Shown: in pieces, positions 51,455-63,015 of the stretch
Layout of the letters: each line of letters begins with the position of its first letter
Numbering within the stretch: position 1 is the first letter of the stretch
Source: Tricholoma matsutake
Taxonomy: Eukaryota > Basidiomycota > Agaricomycetes > Agaricales > Tricholomataceae
Length of the DNA stretch: 64,000 nucleotides
Assembly (NCBI GenBank): GCA_026075535.2
Contig: AP026548.1
Span: 7,440,001 to 7,504,000, forward strand
Direction of reading: 5' to 3'
Program-made: the position numbers and the translations under genes
Notes under the pieces: generated by a model
What the model saw: only the letters and a program-made list of their open reading frames with translations
Databases searched by the model: none
Told to the model about the DNA's origin: nothing

Positions 51455-54400
51455 TTGACAACCAAGACCCAGGGAAAGGGATTAGCAAAAGATACAGACA
51501 AAGCCCATTTCCGGAAGGTACACCTATGTGCAGATAAAACAGCCAAGCCTCGACCAGAACATACACTGGAAGAAAAAGAGTGCCTAGCCACTTTTGCATC
51601 CATTGGTGGTTGCGAGGCATGGACACTGTGGGATTCTGGGAGCACCACAATGGGTCGTACCCCCGCTTTCGCTCAGGTGGCTGACATCCAGGTCTTCCCC
51701 CTAACAAATCCACATTTGTTACAGTTAGGAACAGTGGAAAGCTGGGCAACCATGAACTACAGTGTGGACATCAGGCTAGAAGCACTGGGCATAATTAATG
51801 ATACTTATGTAGACATCGTGAACTTTGATCGTTATGACATGATAATTGGGACCCCATTCATGCACAGGAATAAAGTCATATTGGATTTCAAAAACAAACA
51901 AGTCATCATTAATGGTACACCAACGCCTGCTGTGAAGGTTTTGCTGGATAACAGCAATGGACATCTACGCTGATATCGCAGTGTTGATAAACGGAAGAAT
52001 TGACTACATGGTGGAAAACCAACCTTGGAAGAAATACCGGATGATGATAACAGAATAAATGAAAGAACATTACCCGAAGGAGTACATGCACCCCTTATGA
52101 ATGAGGAAGAGTTTAATACTCTTCGGCAGGGGGAAGAATCAGCACCGAAATATTCGAAAATTAAAAAGAACCATAATGAAATTGACCTAAAACAGTGTCA
52201 ACTGACATTGTCTAAGGTAAAAGTAGAAGACATGATTACAAACAAAGAGGAGAGGATCCTTGAGGAACAAGATAAGGCAACAACGAGTCAAAGTGCTCGT
52301 TCATTCTGGGACAGACCAGTACCACGACCACAATATGACTGGCCACATGACCCCAGAATGCCCGATGAATGGAATGCTGTGGTAGCATCCATGAGAATAT
52401 ATGAAGGAAATCATACAAGACCGAAGGGGGAACAGTATCGAGATGCGCTCAGTGATGAAATGTCTGAACCCTCGGAGTTTATGGACCAGCGACCCAGCCT
52501 ACTGGATCGCATTAGAAAACAAAACTCGATACAACTCCAACCTCAGAAGACCAACTCGGAACAAGACTTCAAGACACTTCGTGCTAGGTTCCACAAACCT
52601 AAGAAACCACCAGACCCATATGCAGGACAATGCAAGGAAGTTGAACATTGTAAGCAGAAAGGCAAGTCCAGAGAGTTGGGACTTACTGAAGAAGACTACC
52701 CACGATTACGACAACAATGGCATGATGAATTCATAGATATTCTAGGGGGAACCCGAGATCAATTACCACCATGGAGAGAGGTGAATCATGAGATTCACCT
52801 TATTGACAACAATAAACAATACCGCTACCACTTACTGAGAGTACCGCATTCTCTACGCGACCAATTCCATGAGAAGATCAATAGATATGTGAACACAGGA
52901 TGGTGGGAACCACAATCCATGAGCCAAGCGGCACCAATGTTATGCCTGAACAAAAAAGATGGGAACATACAAAACGTGGTGGATGCTCAGCAACGCAACA
53001 ACAACACTATAAAAGACATTACCCCCTTACCAGACCAGGACATTATTTGAGAAGACGTGGCCCAGGCCAGGATTCATTCAAAAGTTGACTTATCTGACAC
53101 ATACAAACAAGTCCGAGTACGAAAAGAGGACATAGGAAAGACTGCATTCGCTACGATTGCAGGAACCTACATCAGCAACATCATGCAGCAAGGTGACTGT
53201 AACGCACCAGCAATGTTTCAACAACTTATGACATCCATATTCAGAGATGTCATTGGTAAATTCTTGCACATTTACTTGGACAACATATTCATATACTCAA
53301 AAACACCCAAAGAACACAAAGCTCACCTTCGCATAGTCTTCAAACGTCTTAAATCAAATCAACTATATCTCAAGTGGTCAAAGTGCAAACTGTATGCCGA
53401 ATGGATCGATTGCCTCAGACATGTAATCGACAAGAATGGCATACACACAGATACTGACAAATTGTCTCGCATTAGAGAGTGGCGCACTCCATGGAATTAT
53501 AACGACATCCAGCATTTCGTAGGCTTGGTAAATTACTTAGCCACCTTCCTTCCAGACATCACATCATATACTGGACCTCTACTGGCTATGACACAAAATG
53601 GAACACCCTTCCATTGGCGACCGATCCACCAACGATGCCTCGATATGATCAAACACATATGTTGCAAGACACCAGTCATTGCACCAATCGACCCGAAACA
53701 TCAAGATGAACCCATATGGCTTATATGTGATGCATCAAAATCAGGCATAGGAGCGATGTACGGCCAGGGATTTACATGGCAGAATTGTCGCCCCACTGGA
53801 TTTATGTCGAAGAAATTTACCACCGCTCAACACAATTACGCCATGCATGAGTTGGAAACTCTTGCTATTCTTGAAGCATTATTGAAATGGGAAGATAAAC
53901 TAATGGGGTATTGGATACACATTATCATGGACCACAAGGCACTTGAACTCTTCCAAACTCAAATGAATCTTTCAAGTCAGCAACGGAGATGGATGGATTA
54001 TCTTTCTTGATTCGACTTCAACATCACCTATATTAAAGGTGAACTTAATAAGGTGGCCGACTGTCTATCACAGTATTACGAGAGCGATACCTTGACCGAT
54101 AACCATCAACCTTATGAATACATACAAGCCGATACTCAGATTGACCCCACTGGGGATGACCTACCGGCGCAACACTACCAAGAAGTTACATCAAAGATAA
54201 TTGAGTTATGAGCCATTCGCAGTATGGAGATTTGTCGTAGCAAGCACCTACAAGAACAACAAGAAACCCGAGATTTAGAAGCTAAAATAATGGCTGAAGC
54301 GAACCAGCGCATCACCAATAATGCATCCAACATCGTGGAGGCGCCATCCATGTCTGAGAAGGTACCTAACAAGTTGGTGTCGCCAACTGATGAAGACGAC

Positions 54401-55945
54401 CTTACACTGGCTGAGTCACTATTCAAACAGACATCAAATGCTAAACCAACAACCTGGAGAAATGAAGGGTTTATCAAACAAATTCAAGCCAGATACAAAG
54501 ATGATAAGTTATTTGCACTTATCTTGGACAACCCCGACAAGCATGCCGAGTTTATCATCAAGGACAACCTTATCTGGCAAAAAAACCAACACCTCGCCGA
54601 GGTCATCTGCATACCTCATAATTGGAATACCATAACGCAAGTATTGGACCAAGCCCATGCCACCCTCGGGCACTTCAGGGACCAATGAACAAATGAGTAC
54701 ATTAGGTGATGGTATTGGTGGCCCCTTATGAGTAAGGATACTCGCGAATTCTGCCAGACTTGCGAAGCATGTCAATGAGCAAAAGGACGTAATGCAAAAC
54801 CTTTTGGGAAACTCCATCCCTTACCAGTTCCAATTAAACCATGGGATTCCATCAGAATGGATTTTATAGGCCTGTTTCCAGAGGCGAAAGGCTTTAATTA
54901 CCTTTGGGTTATTATATGCCAAATGACTAGCATGGTCCACCTCGTCCCAGTTCATACCAAGATGAAGGTGTCTGAATTATCATGGATATATCGACGAGAG
55001 ATTGTATGCCTACATGGACTCCCGAGTTCAATCGTAAGCGATAGGGATGCAAAATTCACTTTGAAGTGGTGGCATGAACTCCACAAAGTGTTAGAAACAA
55101 AATTACTGATGTCTACATCGTATCACCCACAAATGGATGGCCAGACTGAATGCGCCAATCGTAATGTCAGACAAATATTTCATATGATCGTTCATGATGA
55201 TCAGAAGGACTGGATTGACAGGATCAACCTCACAGAATTCGCAATTAATGCCAGCATATTGGGAACTACCAAGTACGCCCCATTTGAATTGAACAATGGA
55301 TACATGCCATCCATGATCCATGAGATACGATCCGGCGATGCCATACCTAAAGGGATAAGGGAATTTGCAAGACAAGCTCTCCAGAATCTAGCCGACGTGC
55401 ACAATGCCATCATTGAAGCATGGGTATTCCAAACTCACCATGCAAATAACAAATGAGCAAATGAGCCGGAGATTATTAAAGGAGACTTAGTATTCTTATC
55501 CACAAAAAACCTCAACCTGCTGTCAGGACGAGCCCGTAAACTATGCCCAAAGTTTATTGGACCATATAAGATCCTTGAGGCAAAACCTGATACATCTATG
55601 TATGTATTGGAATTACCTATGGCACTGCAGGCTCGACGGATCGTTCCATCCTTCCATGTATCACTACTATGGCCATACCATGCAAACGACGATGCCATGT
55701 TCCCAAACAGAGTTCATCCAGAACCATACAACTTTGGGACACCGGATGACCAGGAGTGGTTTGTGGAAGATCAAATTGGACACCGATGGACCGGAGAAAA
55801 GGACCTTGAATTCAAGGTTTGATGGTCGTTGGGCAACACCACCTGGGAGCCATTAAGCTCATGCAAGGAACTTGAAGCGCTGGACCGGTACCTTGAACTT
55901 CAAGGTGTTCAATGGCCATCCCAATTAGCCAGACACTCAAAATGA
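51455..55945 (+). pseudogene. Large gypsy pol: protease, reverse transcriptase, RNase H, integrase, chromodomain
   Basis: A single frame runs about 1,500 codons with about ten internal stops, all TGA (51971, 53048, 54008, 54686, 55454, 55820 among them). Protease LWDSGSTTMG then MIIGTPFMHRNKVILDF; reverse transcriptase KVDLSDTYKQVRVRKED, with the catalytic box YLDN (53273-53284) instead of YLDD; RNase H WLICDASKSGIGAMYG, HELETLAIL and FDFNITYIKGELNKVADCLS; zinc finger CQTCEACQ; integrase RMDFIGLFPEAKGFNY, VSDRDAKFTLKWW and YHPQMDGQTECANRNV; then a chromodomain-like end (LEFKV.WSLGNTTWEP). If the stop at 55943 is also a former CGA, the frame would end at TAA 55982. Confidence 0.85.
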
Positions 55946-56089
55946 CTGGTCATGAAAATACCTGGACCGTGGGAAATTATGTAACCCAACTCAAACACAT
56001 AAAACATTTTTCAACTAAATTTTTCTTCTATTACCATCAACACAACAACTCGTACACCAAGAACCCAATCAAGACCTGAACACATCAAA

Positions 56090-58540
56090 ATGCAATGATC
56101 CTATTCTTACGCCTCCAGTAACGATAGCCATGGCAGAGGAACAGGATGGAGTGAGCAGAGTTCCAGAGTGAACTCTGCAAGGGGAAGACGGAACCAATAC
56201 TCACCAGAACAATACCAACATCGACGATCAAGATCACTGGCACGCCAAACCACCCAATGAACGTACAATGCCATGGACATTGACGAACCATCGCGCAGCC
56301 AAATCAACAATCAATGGGATCAGGCCTTACCTGAAATGGACAATACAATCAAGGGACTCGCTCAACAATTGGAAAAGGTTGGAATAGACGGGACATTCAT
56401 GGGATTTTTACAACAAGACATCCTAGCTCAAGTGGTGGTAGAGCAACTACTCAATAAGATCGATGGGCTCCAGGGAGAGGTAGATCGAGCAAAGTGAACC
56501 ACCATAACCTTGGCATCTTGAATGATGAATGAGTCATGGAAATGCCCAATATCTCCCACCAACTGGAGCCCTGAAGATGAGGACTGTCGACCTCACAAGG
56601 TATGTGGCCAGGAATGACCCACAGAGGTACCACCTCCACCTCTGCCTAGGCGAGTGGCAACCGAGTACCAAACACAACAACCACCCCCCTCCCCAGTTCA
56701 AAGAGGTGATTGTTACTGTCCATGATCACTATCACCACTACGCCGATGGGAATCCCCACCATATAGATGATGGGACTCACCACCACCGTGTTGACATTCA
56801 CCTCCCAGACGGAGAACCCCGTCCCCAGCACGATGAGAATTGGCACCATGGAGACCCCCATCTCCTATGCCTCGAGTACTTAGCGTACCCATACCTGATC
56901 AACGGCCTCATCATGATATCTATTGGCCGGACTATTCATCCAAAGCTCTGAGCGGTAATGAATCGTTTCGACTGGCACCTGCATCTACAATTGCACCTGT
57001 ACCTGGTCCTGTTCCTAAATCTACACCTGTAGTTGCCCCCACGCCTGCCCCTGTCCCCGCTCCCCTGGTGGTTCACGTTCCAGCAGCCTTGAAACCAACT
57101 TTAGTCAAGCCTAACAAACCAATTGTTGACAGTTCCCAGTCTAACAAGGAGGACCCTGAATCTGAACTTAGTTCAGATGACCAGAGCAGCGACAACAACA
57201 ACAACAGAGAGGCCAGGAGGAAGGAATTCGCCAAAAGCCAAGCATGGTACACACAAAGTCGACCTGGCCATGTACCAGATGGACTCAGTGTGGTCATCGT
57301 CAATGGAAAACACAAGTGGGACAATGAATTGTGGATGATGACTAGCCGATGCATCTTCTACTCCATCAAATCTAATTGCATGTACACTGGAAAAACCGCC
57401 GCCATAGCAACTGATTTCGAGGGTCGTATGGACGCACCATATATGACTCATGGTAATTGCCATCTGTATTCCTATCTACCATGAGGGTTCCCTATGAATC
57501 CCTACAAAGTCTCTCGAGGAGTACAATTCGTCAACGACCGCAAGGAGCCTGCCATCGACCGTGCTGAAGTCTACCAATTGCTGATCAAGTTTCATCGCAT
57601 CTCTGGGGGTTTTGTACCGGAGCTATGGGACCTGGCCATGCACGAGGTCTTGAAGGATGATGTCTTCCTTCACAAGATCCAAAAGCTGTTTCCAAACAAT
57701 CGCCAATTATGGGAGGATTTCCCTATACATCGCGACGAGGATGCATTCACAGGTAATTGCCATAACAAAACCGGGGGTGCTGGACTAACCCTCATACCAG
57801 TGGAACAGTTACTGGACATCAATATGATGGCCCAGTACATCATGCACCATGGATGATTGGGTAGCAGTAATGCCACCCACGGTGTCGCCATTAATGTGGC
57901 CCTTCAAGTGGATTGCCACAGCATATTTGGGTATTTGCTGGCATGCGCACTTGGCCCCTGCACTCTAACCGCTCAATCCAACTTTATGCGAGTCTATGGA
58001 TGCATAGTTGCCCTCCCTGGTTACTACCACGAAGCCATTGATACTTGGAACTCATTGAATCCAAACACCCCGTTCATCAAATGTTCTGGTGATAGTCTCA
58101 CCAATCACCCTTACGATGACAAATTGGTACCCAATATCACCATTGACATGGTAGCCCAGCATCTTATTCATCATGGGATACCCCTGCAATGGATCGACCA
58201 CACGTATACCTTCGGCCTTCACCATTTGAATCATCATTCACACTTGCAAGCCGGGCCATTCCACAAACTTTATTGCAACACCGACCGTGAACGGTTACAA
58301 TGATTGGATATCGGCAGAGAACCTGTGGCTATACCACAATGGGATGGTTGGTGGTGCCCCACTTACCACAACATCACTCGCATCCAATATTTGATGAGCC
58401 ATGAAGATGATGGGACTGGTAAGTCCTGCTTCCTAGACTTCAAGTGGCTCCTCGCTGGTGCATCGGCCACTCCTCGTGAGCTCACTGGAAAAACGCTGCG
58501 GCCCTCCACTGCTATCTCCAACACAGGCTCAATCGCATAA
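56090..58540 (+). pseudogene. Extra ORF (816 codons) of unknown function between pol and 3' LTR
   Basis: ATG 56090 to TAA 58538. Twelve internal stops, at 56096, 56258, 56495, 56519, 56615, 56723, 56768, 56792, 56834, 57482, 57854 and 58301, are all TGA; there is no TAA or TAG. Reading them as Arg gives a coherent protein: a Ser/Arg-rich start (RRSRSLARQ), MDIDEPSRSQ, a coiled segment (IKGLAQQLEKVG, LLNKIDGLQGEVDRAK), a Pro/Arg-rich region, a Pro/Val/Ala spacer, an acidic Ser/Asn stretch (ESELSSDDQSSDNNNN), and a C-terminal region of about 430 residues rich in Trp, Cys and His (QAWYTQSRPGHVPDG, ISGGFVPELWDLAMHEVL, IPLQWIDHTYTFGLHH, IPQWDGWWCP). I see no signal peptide or membrane segment, so it is not an obvious envelope protein. 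I do not recognise the family. Confidence 0.7.
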
Positions 58541-58714
58541 TTCGCTGCCCCAATCGGCACGTAACACGTTGAGTAACCGTACTCAACAATCTTCAATGGT
58601 ACACAGGGCTGGGGTGACAATGACAATGGCACTTTCCTTCTTCTTATGTTTCTCTTTCAAAAATCATTCTCTATTTTGCTTTAGATTCCCTGGAGGCAAT
58701 CTCAAATGGGGGTG
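58541..58714 (+). other. Spacer and polypurine tract before 3' LTR
   Basis: Non-coding; ends in the purine-rich aaatgggggtg just before the LTR. Confidence 0.5.
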
Positions 58715-58899
58715 TGTAATGGGCACCCCATTACATATTACATAACCCAGGGACTCTAATATTACCATGTTGATGCTTGTTTAGATTATTACTTCTTTAC
58801 TTACAATGTACACAACATAGCTTCCAAATATACTGGATTCTGCTCTGTTGGTTACAATGTAAGTCCTGAGTAATCTAAAACTAGTAGCTAACTGTTACA
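58715..58899 (+). repeat. 3' LTR of large gypsy
   Basis: 185 bp, followed by the duplicated cctac. Confidence 0.9.
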
Positions 58900-60348
58900 C
58901 CTACCATGTTGCGCAATTGTCAATGTTGCATTCCTGTTAGGTGGTTTATGTGCAGTAATGCATTGTTTGCAAAATGTTGGAAGCTCAATGTTGTGAACAC
59001 AGAGGAGTCTTTGGGTTGGAGAGTGACTATGAATGAGGACTATGAAGTACCCCTACATGATTTCATGAAGAATTTTATTGAATTAAAGAGTGATGCCATC
59101 TCATTGTATAACCTCTCATGCCCCTCAAAGAACATTGGTCAGTCATATTTTGCTGCTATACTTGTCATCTAACATCAAGTCAGATGTGTTTGATCCTGCA
59201 ACATCCATACACACACCATGGACATTTATGGACCCCTCTGTTGGAAATCAATGGTGTATTTTAGCACAGGGATCATGCGTTGTTGCATTTCCCATATGGA
59301 TGTATTGTGATGACACGTCTGGAAATCTTTCAAAGAAATGGAATGAGCACAACAGTTTTCTATTTTTGCCAGCTGGCTTGCCCCATGAACAATCGCAGAA
59401 AGAGTACAACATTCATTTTCTTTTGACATCCAACATAGTGCCACCCTTGTTAATGCTTGATGGCATTGTCGAACAGCTCGAGTAAGTTTCCCAATTTGCG
59501 AAAAGGTATCCATTCTCATTCTGAGTCATTCCCTTCTGTCAGGGAGGCTCAGGAGCATGGTATTTGGGCCTGGGATATCCAGCACAGTGAGCCTGTGCTC
59601 GTGATTCCAGCAGTTCTAGCACTACTGGGTGACAATCTGATGCAAAGTGAATTTGCTTGTCACATAGGTCTATGGGGGAAGCTATTCTGTCGGGCATGTT
59701 GGGTCAAGGGGACACCAGATCCAGATCCAAATGCTACTTGTGGACGTTCCAAGCAACAACCTAATGATGGTAATGAGAGTGATGTCTCTGACACAGTGCA
59801 TAGTGATACCGGCAGCATGACCTCTGCTGAAGGTGATGTACAAGCTAAAAAAGGTAAAGGGAGGAAAAAAAAAGTTGTGGAAACTATGGTGCAAATGGTA
59901 GATTGGGTTAAGTCATTTATGAGGGTAGGTGATGAGAACATGAGATCCCAGTGTTAATGAACGTGAACTGATTGTACAGACAGATTAGCCAACCTAGGAA
60001 GAAAGATGAGACAGTCAATCAATTGTGCTCATACTTCAACACACACGACCAGTGGTAGTTCACAACCAAGCTGCTGATGATCTTGTGCTAAATACAGCTC
60101 AAATGCGGGATGCAATCCATGTCCAGCAGTTTTGTATCAGCTCAGAGACTTTGGATGTTGATAACATTGTTCATGAAAGTGCAGTAAAGGAGTTAGCAGC
60201 ACTCAAGGCCTTGGGAACCATTGCCACTGGAGCCAGTAATTCATCAAGTTCAAAAGCTGCTCGAGCCACGGGTCCAACTGCTTCAGGCTTATCTGCACAG
60301 GGATGTGCTCGTCCACGACAAATCTCACAACTCATCGCCAATTCTTAA
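58900..60348 (+). pseudogene. Plavaka-like transposase, C-terminal part
   Basis: It continues the transposase from 48354. Conserved blocks are VRWFMCSNALFAKCWKL, GWRVTMNEDYEVP, then (after a one-base shift near 59155) WCILAQGSCVVAFPIWMYCD, SGNLSKKWNEHNSFLFLPAG and MLDGIVEQL. An intron, 59482-59542 (GTAAGT...GTCAG), joins in frame to EAQEHGIWAWD, LGDNLMQSEFACHIGLWGKL and FCRACWVKG. A Lys-rich linker ends at 59955. The 60025-60348 frame (AADDLVLNTAQMRDAIHVQQ, VDNIVHESAVKELAALKA) may be the C-terminal tail; if so, most of the catalytic domain between them has been deleted. Confidence 0.65.
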
Positions 60349-60370
60349 GCATCCCAAAATTTGTAACTCA

Positions 60371-61206
60371 TTAAAGGTCTACACGAATGTTAAATAGTAA
60401 CCATAGGAAAATTTGGTACCTCAATTTTGTTTTCTTCCAACACCCCCGTAAGTTCTCGGATCCCTGCCCACAACTGCCGACATTCCACATGAAGTCATTG
60501 TGACTCTTCTTGCTCTTGATCCAACCTCTCTGTGTCAGGCTTCTGCAGTGAACGGACCAATTGAATGATCTCATGTTCTGCTTGAGAAACCTCGACTGAA
60601 ATCCCAGGATGGGCTCGGGGCTGTGGTGGAGAAAGCAAGGATGGCCCCAGGATGGCAGGCGGAACATTGTAGCAAGATGTTGACATATAATTTGAAGTTG
60701 GTTCATGACGTATTGCTAAAAATCCGCTTACATTGAGATTTCTGGGAACAATGAAGGTCATAGTCCAAGTCAACTATACTTCCAACCAAAGTATTCTCAT
60801 CATCCTGTGACTCTGCAAGCACATCGTTGACATCAAATTCTTCTGTGATGTTTTGGATATATTGTGAGTCAGAAACTTGACTGTCTAAAGTGCCACCCTC
60901 AAAGAGATTGCACACCCATGATAAGCAGAGCCATAGTAAGTTACTAAGACCCCGACATGCCAAAGTTAAATACTGACCTGGTTGTCAGCTGGAGTTGATT
61001 TGCCTTTTCCACTGCAGCTCTTGGTAGATAACAGGAATTCCCAACTCAGAGCTTTGGTGATGTGAGTAATCTTGGGTGGTACATGTTGCATCAACCATCA
61101 AGTGTCGGTACTGGTGGACATACTTTCCATGTCCAGATAACGGTGAAAACCAAGCATGATGTAACGGAGAAAGTGGGTCTGATTTCATACATGTCAGGGC
61201 TCTCAT
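60371..61206 (-). pseudogene. Multi-exon gene of unknown function (minus strand), divergent partner
   Basis: TATAAAAG on the minus strand (61264-61271) precedes an ATG at 61206. The first exon (MRALTCMKSDPL ... YQELQWKRQIN) contains a TGA near 60985 and a CAG/GTCAGT donor. Later segments are coding-like: ITEEFDVNDVLAESQDDENT with SIVDLDYDLHC and a GTAAGC donor, then VEVSQAEHEIIQLVRSLQKP with a CGA-type TGA at 60495 and LHVECRQLWAGIRELTGVLE. The middle splice acceptors were not resolved. No family recognised. Confidence 0.4.
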
Positions 61207-61263
61207 TGGGGCGGCGAAGATCAGGGTCAGTCGGGCGGAACAATGAACAAACAAATAACCTGC

Positions 61264-61357
61264 CTTTTATACTTCTCCTATGCAATTAGCACAAACAACA
61301 TGTCCACAATGCAATCAACAAAACATAAACTTGTGACATACTGTGTATCTATAAAAG
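61264..61357. promoter_or_regulatory. Bidirectional promoter with two TATA boxes
   Basis: Minus-strand TATAAAAG at 61264-61271 and plus-strand TATAAAAG at 61350-61357 are 79 bp apart and point away from each other, towards ATGs at 61206 (minus) and 61394 (plus). Confidence 0.5.
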
Positions 61358-61393
61358 GCTTGCAGTCTCTCCATTTGACCCTCTGATTCCCGC

Positions 61394-63015
61394 ATGGACT
61401 TGCGCTTACCCCCCAACATGCAAGCAATGACTTATCGGCCCTCAGCTTACCAGTCTCAGGATCATGTCTCTGATCCATTTACCCCTCTTGATGACTCACT
61501 CTCTTCTCCTTCTCCTCACCCAATACATGACTCTCCACTCTATGCTACTCCAGGTGGGCTGGCGCTGCCAGACACAAGAGGATCCCCATTTTCTCTGCCA
61601 CCTACTGCTACCACTGGCAGTATCATTGATGCAGGAACCATCGATGGATTGGCCAAAGACTTCAGGCTTGATCAGCAGCAGCATGCTAACTTACATGCAT
61701 TTGTGCAGGTGCGTCAATGTTGCATCATTAACTGGGAAGACTGACACATAATTCATGTTGCTAGCTGGGATCCCTTCATCCGCCGCTTTCACAAGCAGAT
61801 CTTTTGATGCATCTCTACATGCTAGTAGTTATGTATGGTGATGCAGCAGAACGGCGATGATTGGCAGCCCAACAGGGAATTGGCGATCTGAAAGAACTGT
61901 TCACAGATCTGAAGATACGTCTCGAGCAGACATTTACCTTCAGTGCAGAACAGTGAGTAGGAACTACTAACTTACAAAATATAGCATCTCGTGCTGACTT
62001 CCTACACAGGGAAATATCTGAGGCACTACTCAAGATATTATTTACCAAGCAACATGTACCACCTTCACAACTATGCACATGGATGTTGAGGTATTTTCCC
62101 CCTGAGTCGTATGCCCCTATGACAATGATGATTCATCAAACTGTAGGCTGTTTTAAACAAAGAACGCACAGGAATGAAACTGGAAAATGTCTTTGGAAGT
62201 CCAGCGCGCAAGAAACAGCTCACATCGATCATAAAGAAAACATGTTCCAGTGTCCGAAATGCATTTCGACAAGATGTATGTTGACGGTGCTCCAGTTATT
62301 GTCACTTGTTGACCTAAAGTTCACAGCTACGAGATAGCGTTGCCCCATATTCATTCCAGTTGTTAGCCAAATTTGCCTATGAATCTGCAATGAAGAATAA
62401 GCGAGGGGGCGCCAGTGAGAAACTTGACCATGGATTTACAGTCCACAATGTGATCTTGGTATGTTCCTGTTTTTGAGCACCAATAGACTCTACTAATGTA
62501 AAACCAAAGTGAAGGTTTATTCTTGACAACCCAGGCCTTCACAGAGCACCTGATGAGTCTGACAGAGAAAGCTTCAAAGATGGTGATGTAAGCCAAGCCA
62601 AAAAGAAGCATAAATGGACTGTTGGTGGACATATACCAAAGGGTGAAGATTTCTGGAGTAAGGTGGACAGTTTCTTTGCTCGTGAGATCCCCAAATGGGG
62701 TCGTAATCTGGCAGGAACACAGTGGAAAGAGTGCATGTGCTTGGTCAAAACTCTGGCAGGCTGATCTAATGTTATCTCAACAGCTACGTGAATGAGATAA
62801 TTATACTTGACAATGCGCGCTTTGCAGCCTCGAACACAGAAACCTTTTTTGAGCCCACTGCTGCTTCCACTGTTGCTGGTACAGAGTTACCCGCTGGTCC
62901 TGAGAGTTCTAATTCTGGTCACTCAGCAGTACCAGGTAGTTTGGGGGGGGCTCTTGTAAATCATCACCAGGTGGTTGCACAAGGGGCTGGGCTTTTCAGT
63001 CATTTCTTGCAGTGA
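61394..63015 (+). pseudogene. Seven-exon gene of unknown function, disabled by CGA to TGA
   Basis: Exons by frame and splice sites: 61394-61708, 61765-61952, 62010-62090, 62147-62275, 62327-62458, 62510-62730, 62784-63015. Introns are about 51-57 bp with GT...AG ends and ctaat/ctaac branch points. The product of about 430 residues has a Pro/Ser-rich start, then GDLKELFTDLKIRLEQTF, QDIIYQATCTTFTTMHMDVE, KLENVFGSPARKKQLTSII, SVRNAFRQDLRDSVAPYSF, an acidic linker, and GGHIPKGEDFWSKVDSFFA then DNARF. TGA at 61858, 62019 and 62510 are CGA-type. The donor at 61953 seems to lack one G (cag|tgagt), so normal splicing would shift frame. It looks like a multi-copy Agaricomycete gene family; the function is unknown. 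Confidence 0.6.

Larger units (their letters stand above)
48355..58899 (+). mobile_element. Large (10.5 kb) Ty3/gypsy element with an extra ORF
   Basis: Two 185-bp LTRs (tgtaatgggcacc...aactgttaca) and the duplication cctac (48350-48354 and 58900-58904). The order is long gag, pol, then a third ORF of 816 codons before the 3' LTR. The coding frames carry about thirty in-frame stops and I found only TGA, against TAA in the non-coding spacers. It is inserted in a Plavaka-like transposase. Confidence 0.9.

Noticed and set aside
48740..56190. Similarity between gag start (SPRVDSLKAK) and the start of the extra ORF (SSRVNSARGR)
   Set aside because: About ten residues only, in low-complexity sequence; not enough to claim duplication.
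56090..58540. Calling the extra ORF an envelope gene
   Set aside because: No signal peptide, transmembrane segment or fusion-peptide-like stretch is visible; only its position is env-like.
9330..63015. An alternative genetic code (UGA as Arg or Trp)
   Set aside because: The small peptide genes, the first gene and copia-2 end at TGA, family positions are Arg rather than Trp, and CpG to TpG decay is also seen in non-coding repeats. Mutation explains the pattern.
9330..63015. Neurospora-type RIP
   Set aside because: Classic RIP prefers CpA and would make many TAA/TAG stops from CAA/CAG. The stops here are nearly all TGA, i.e. CpG context.
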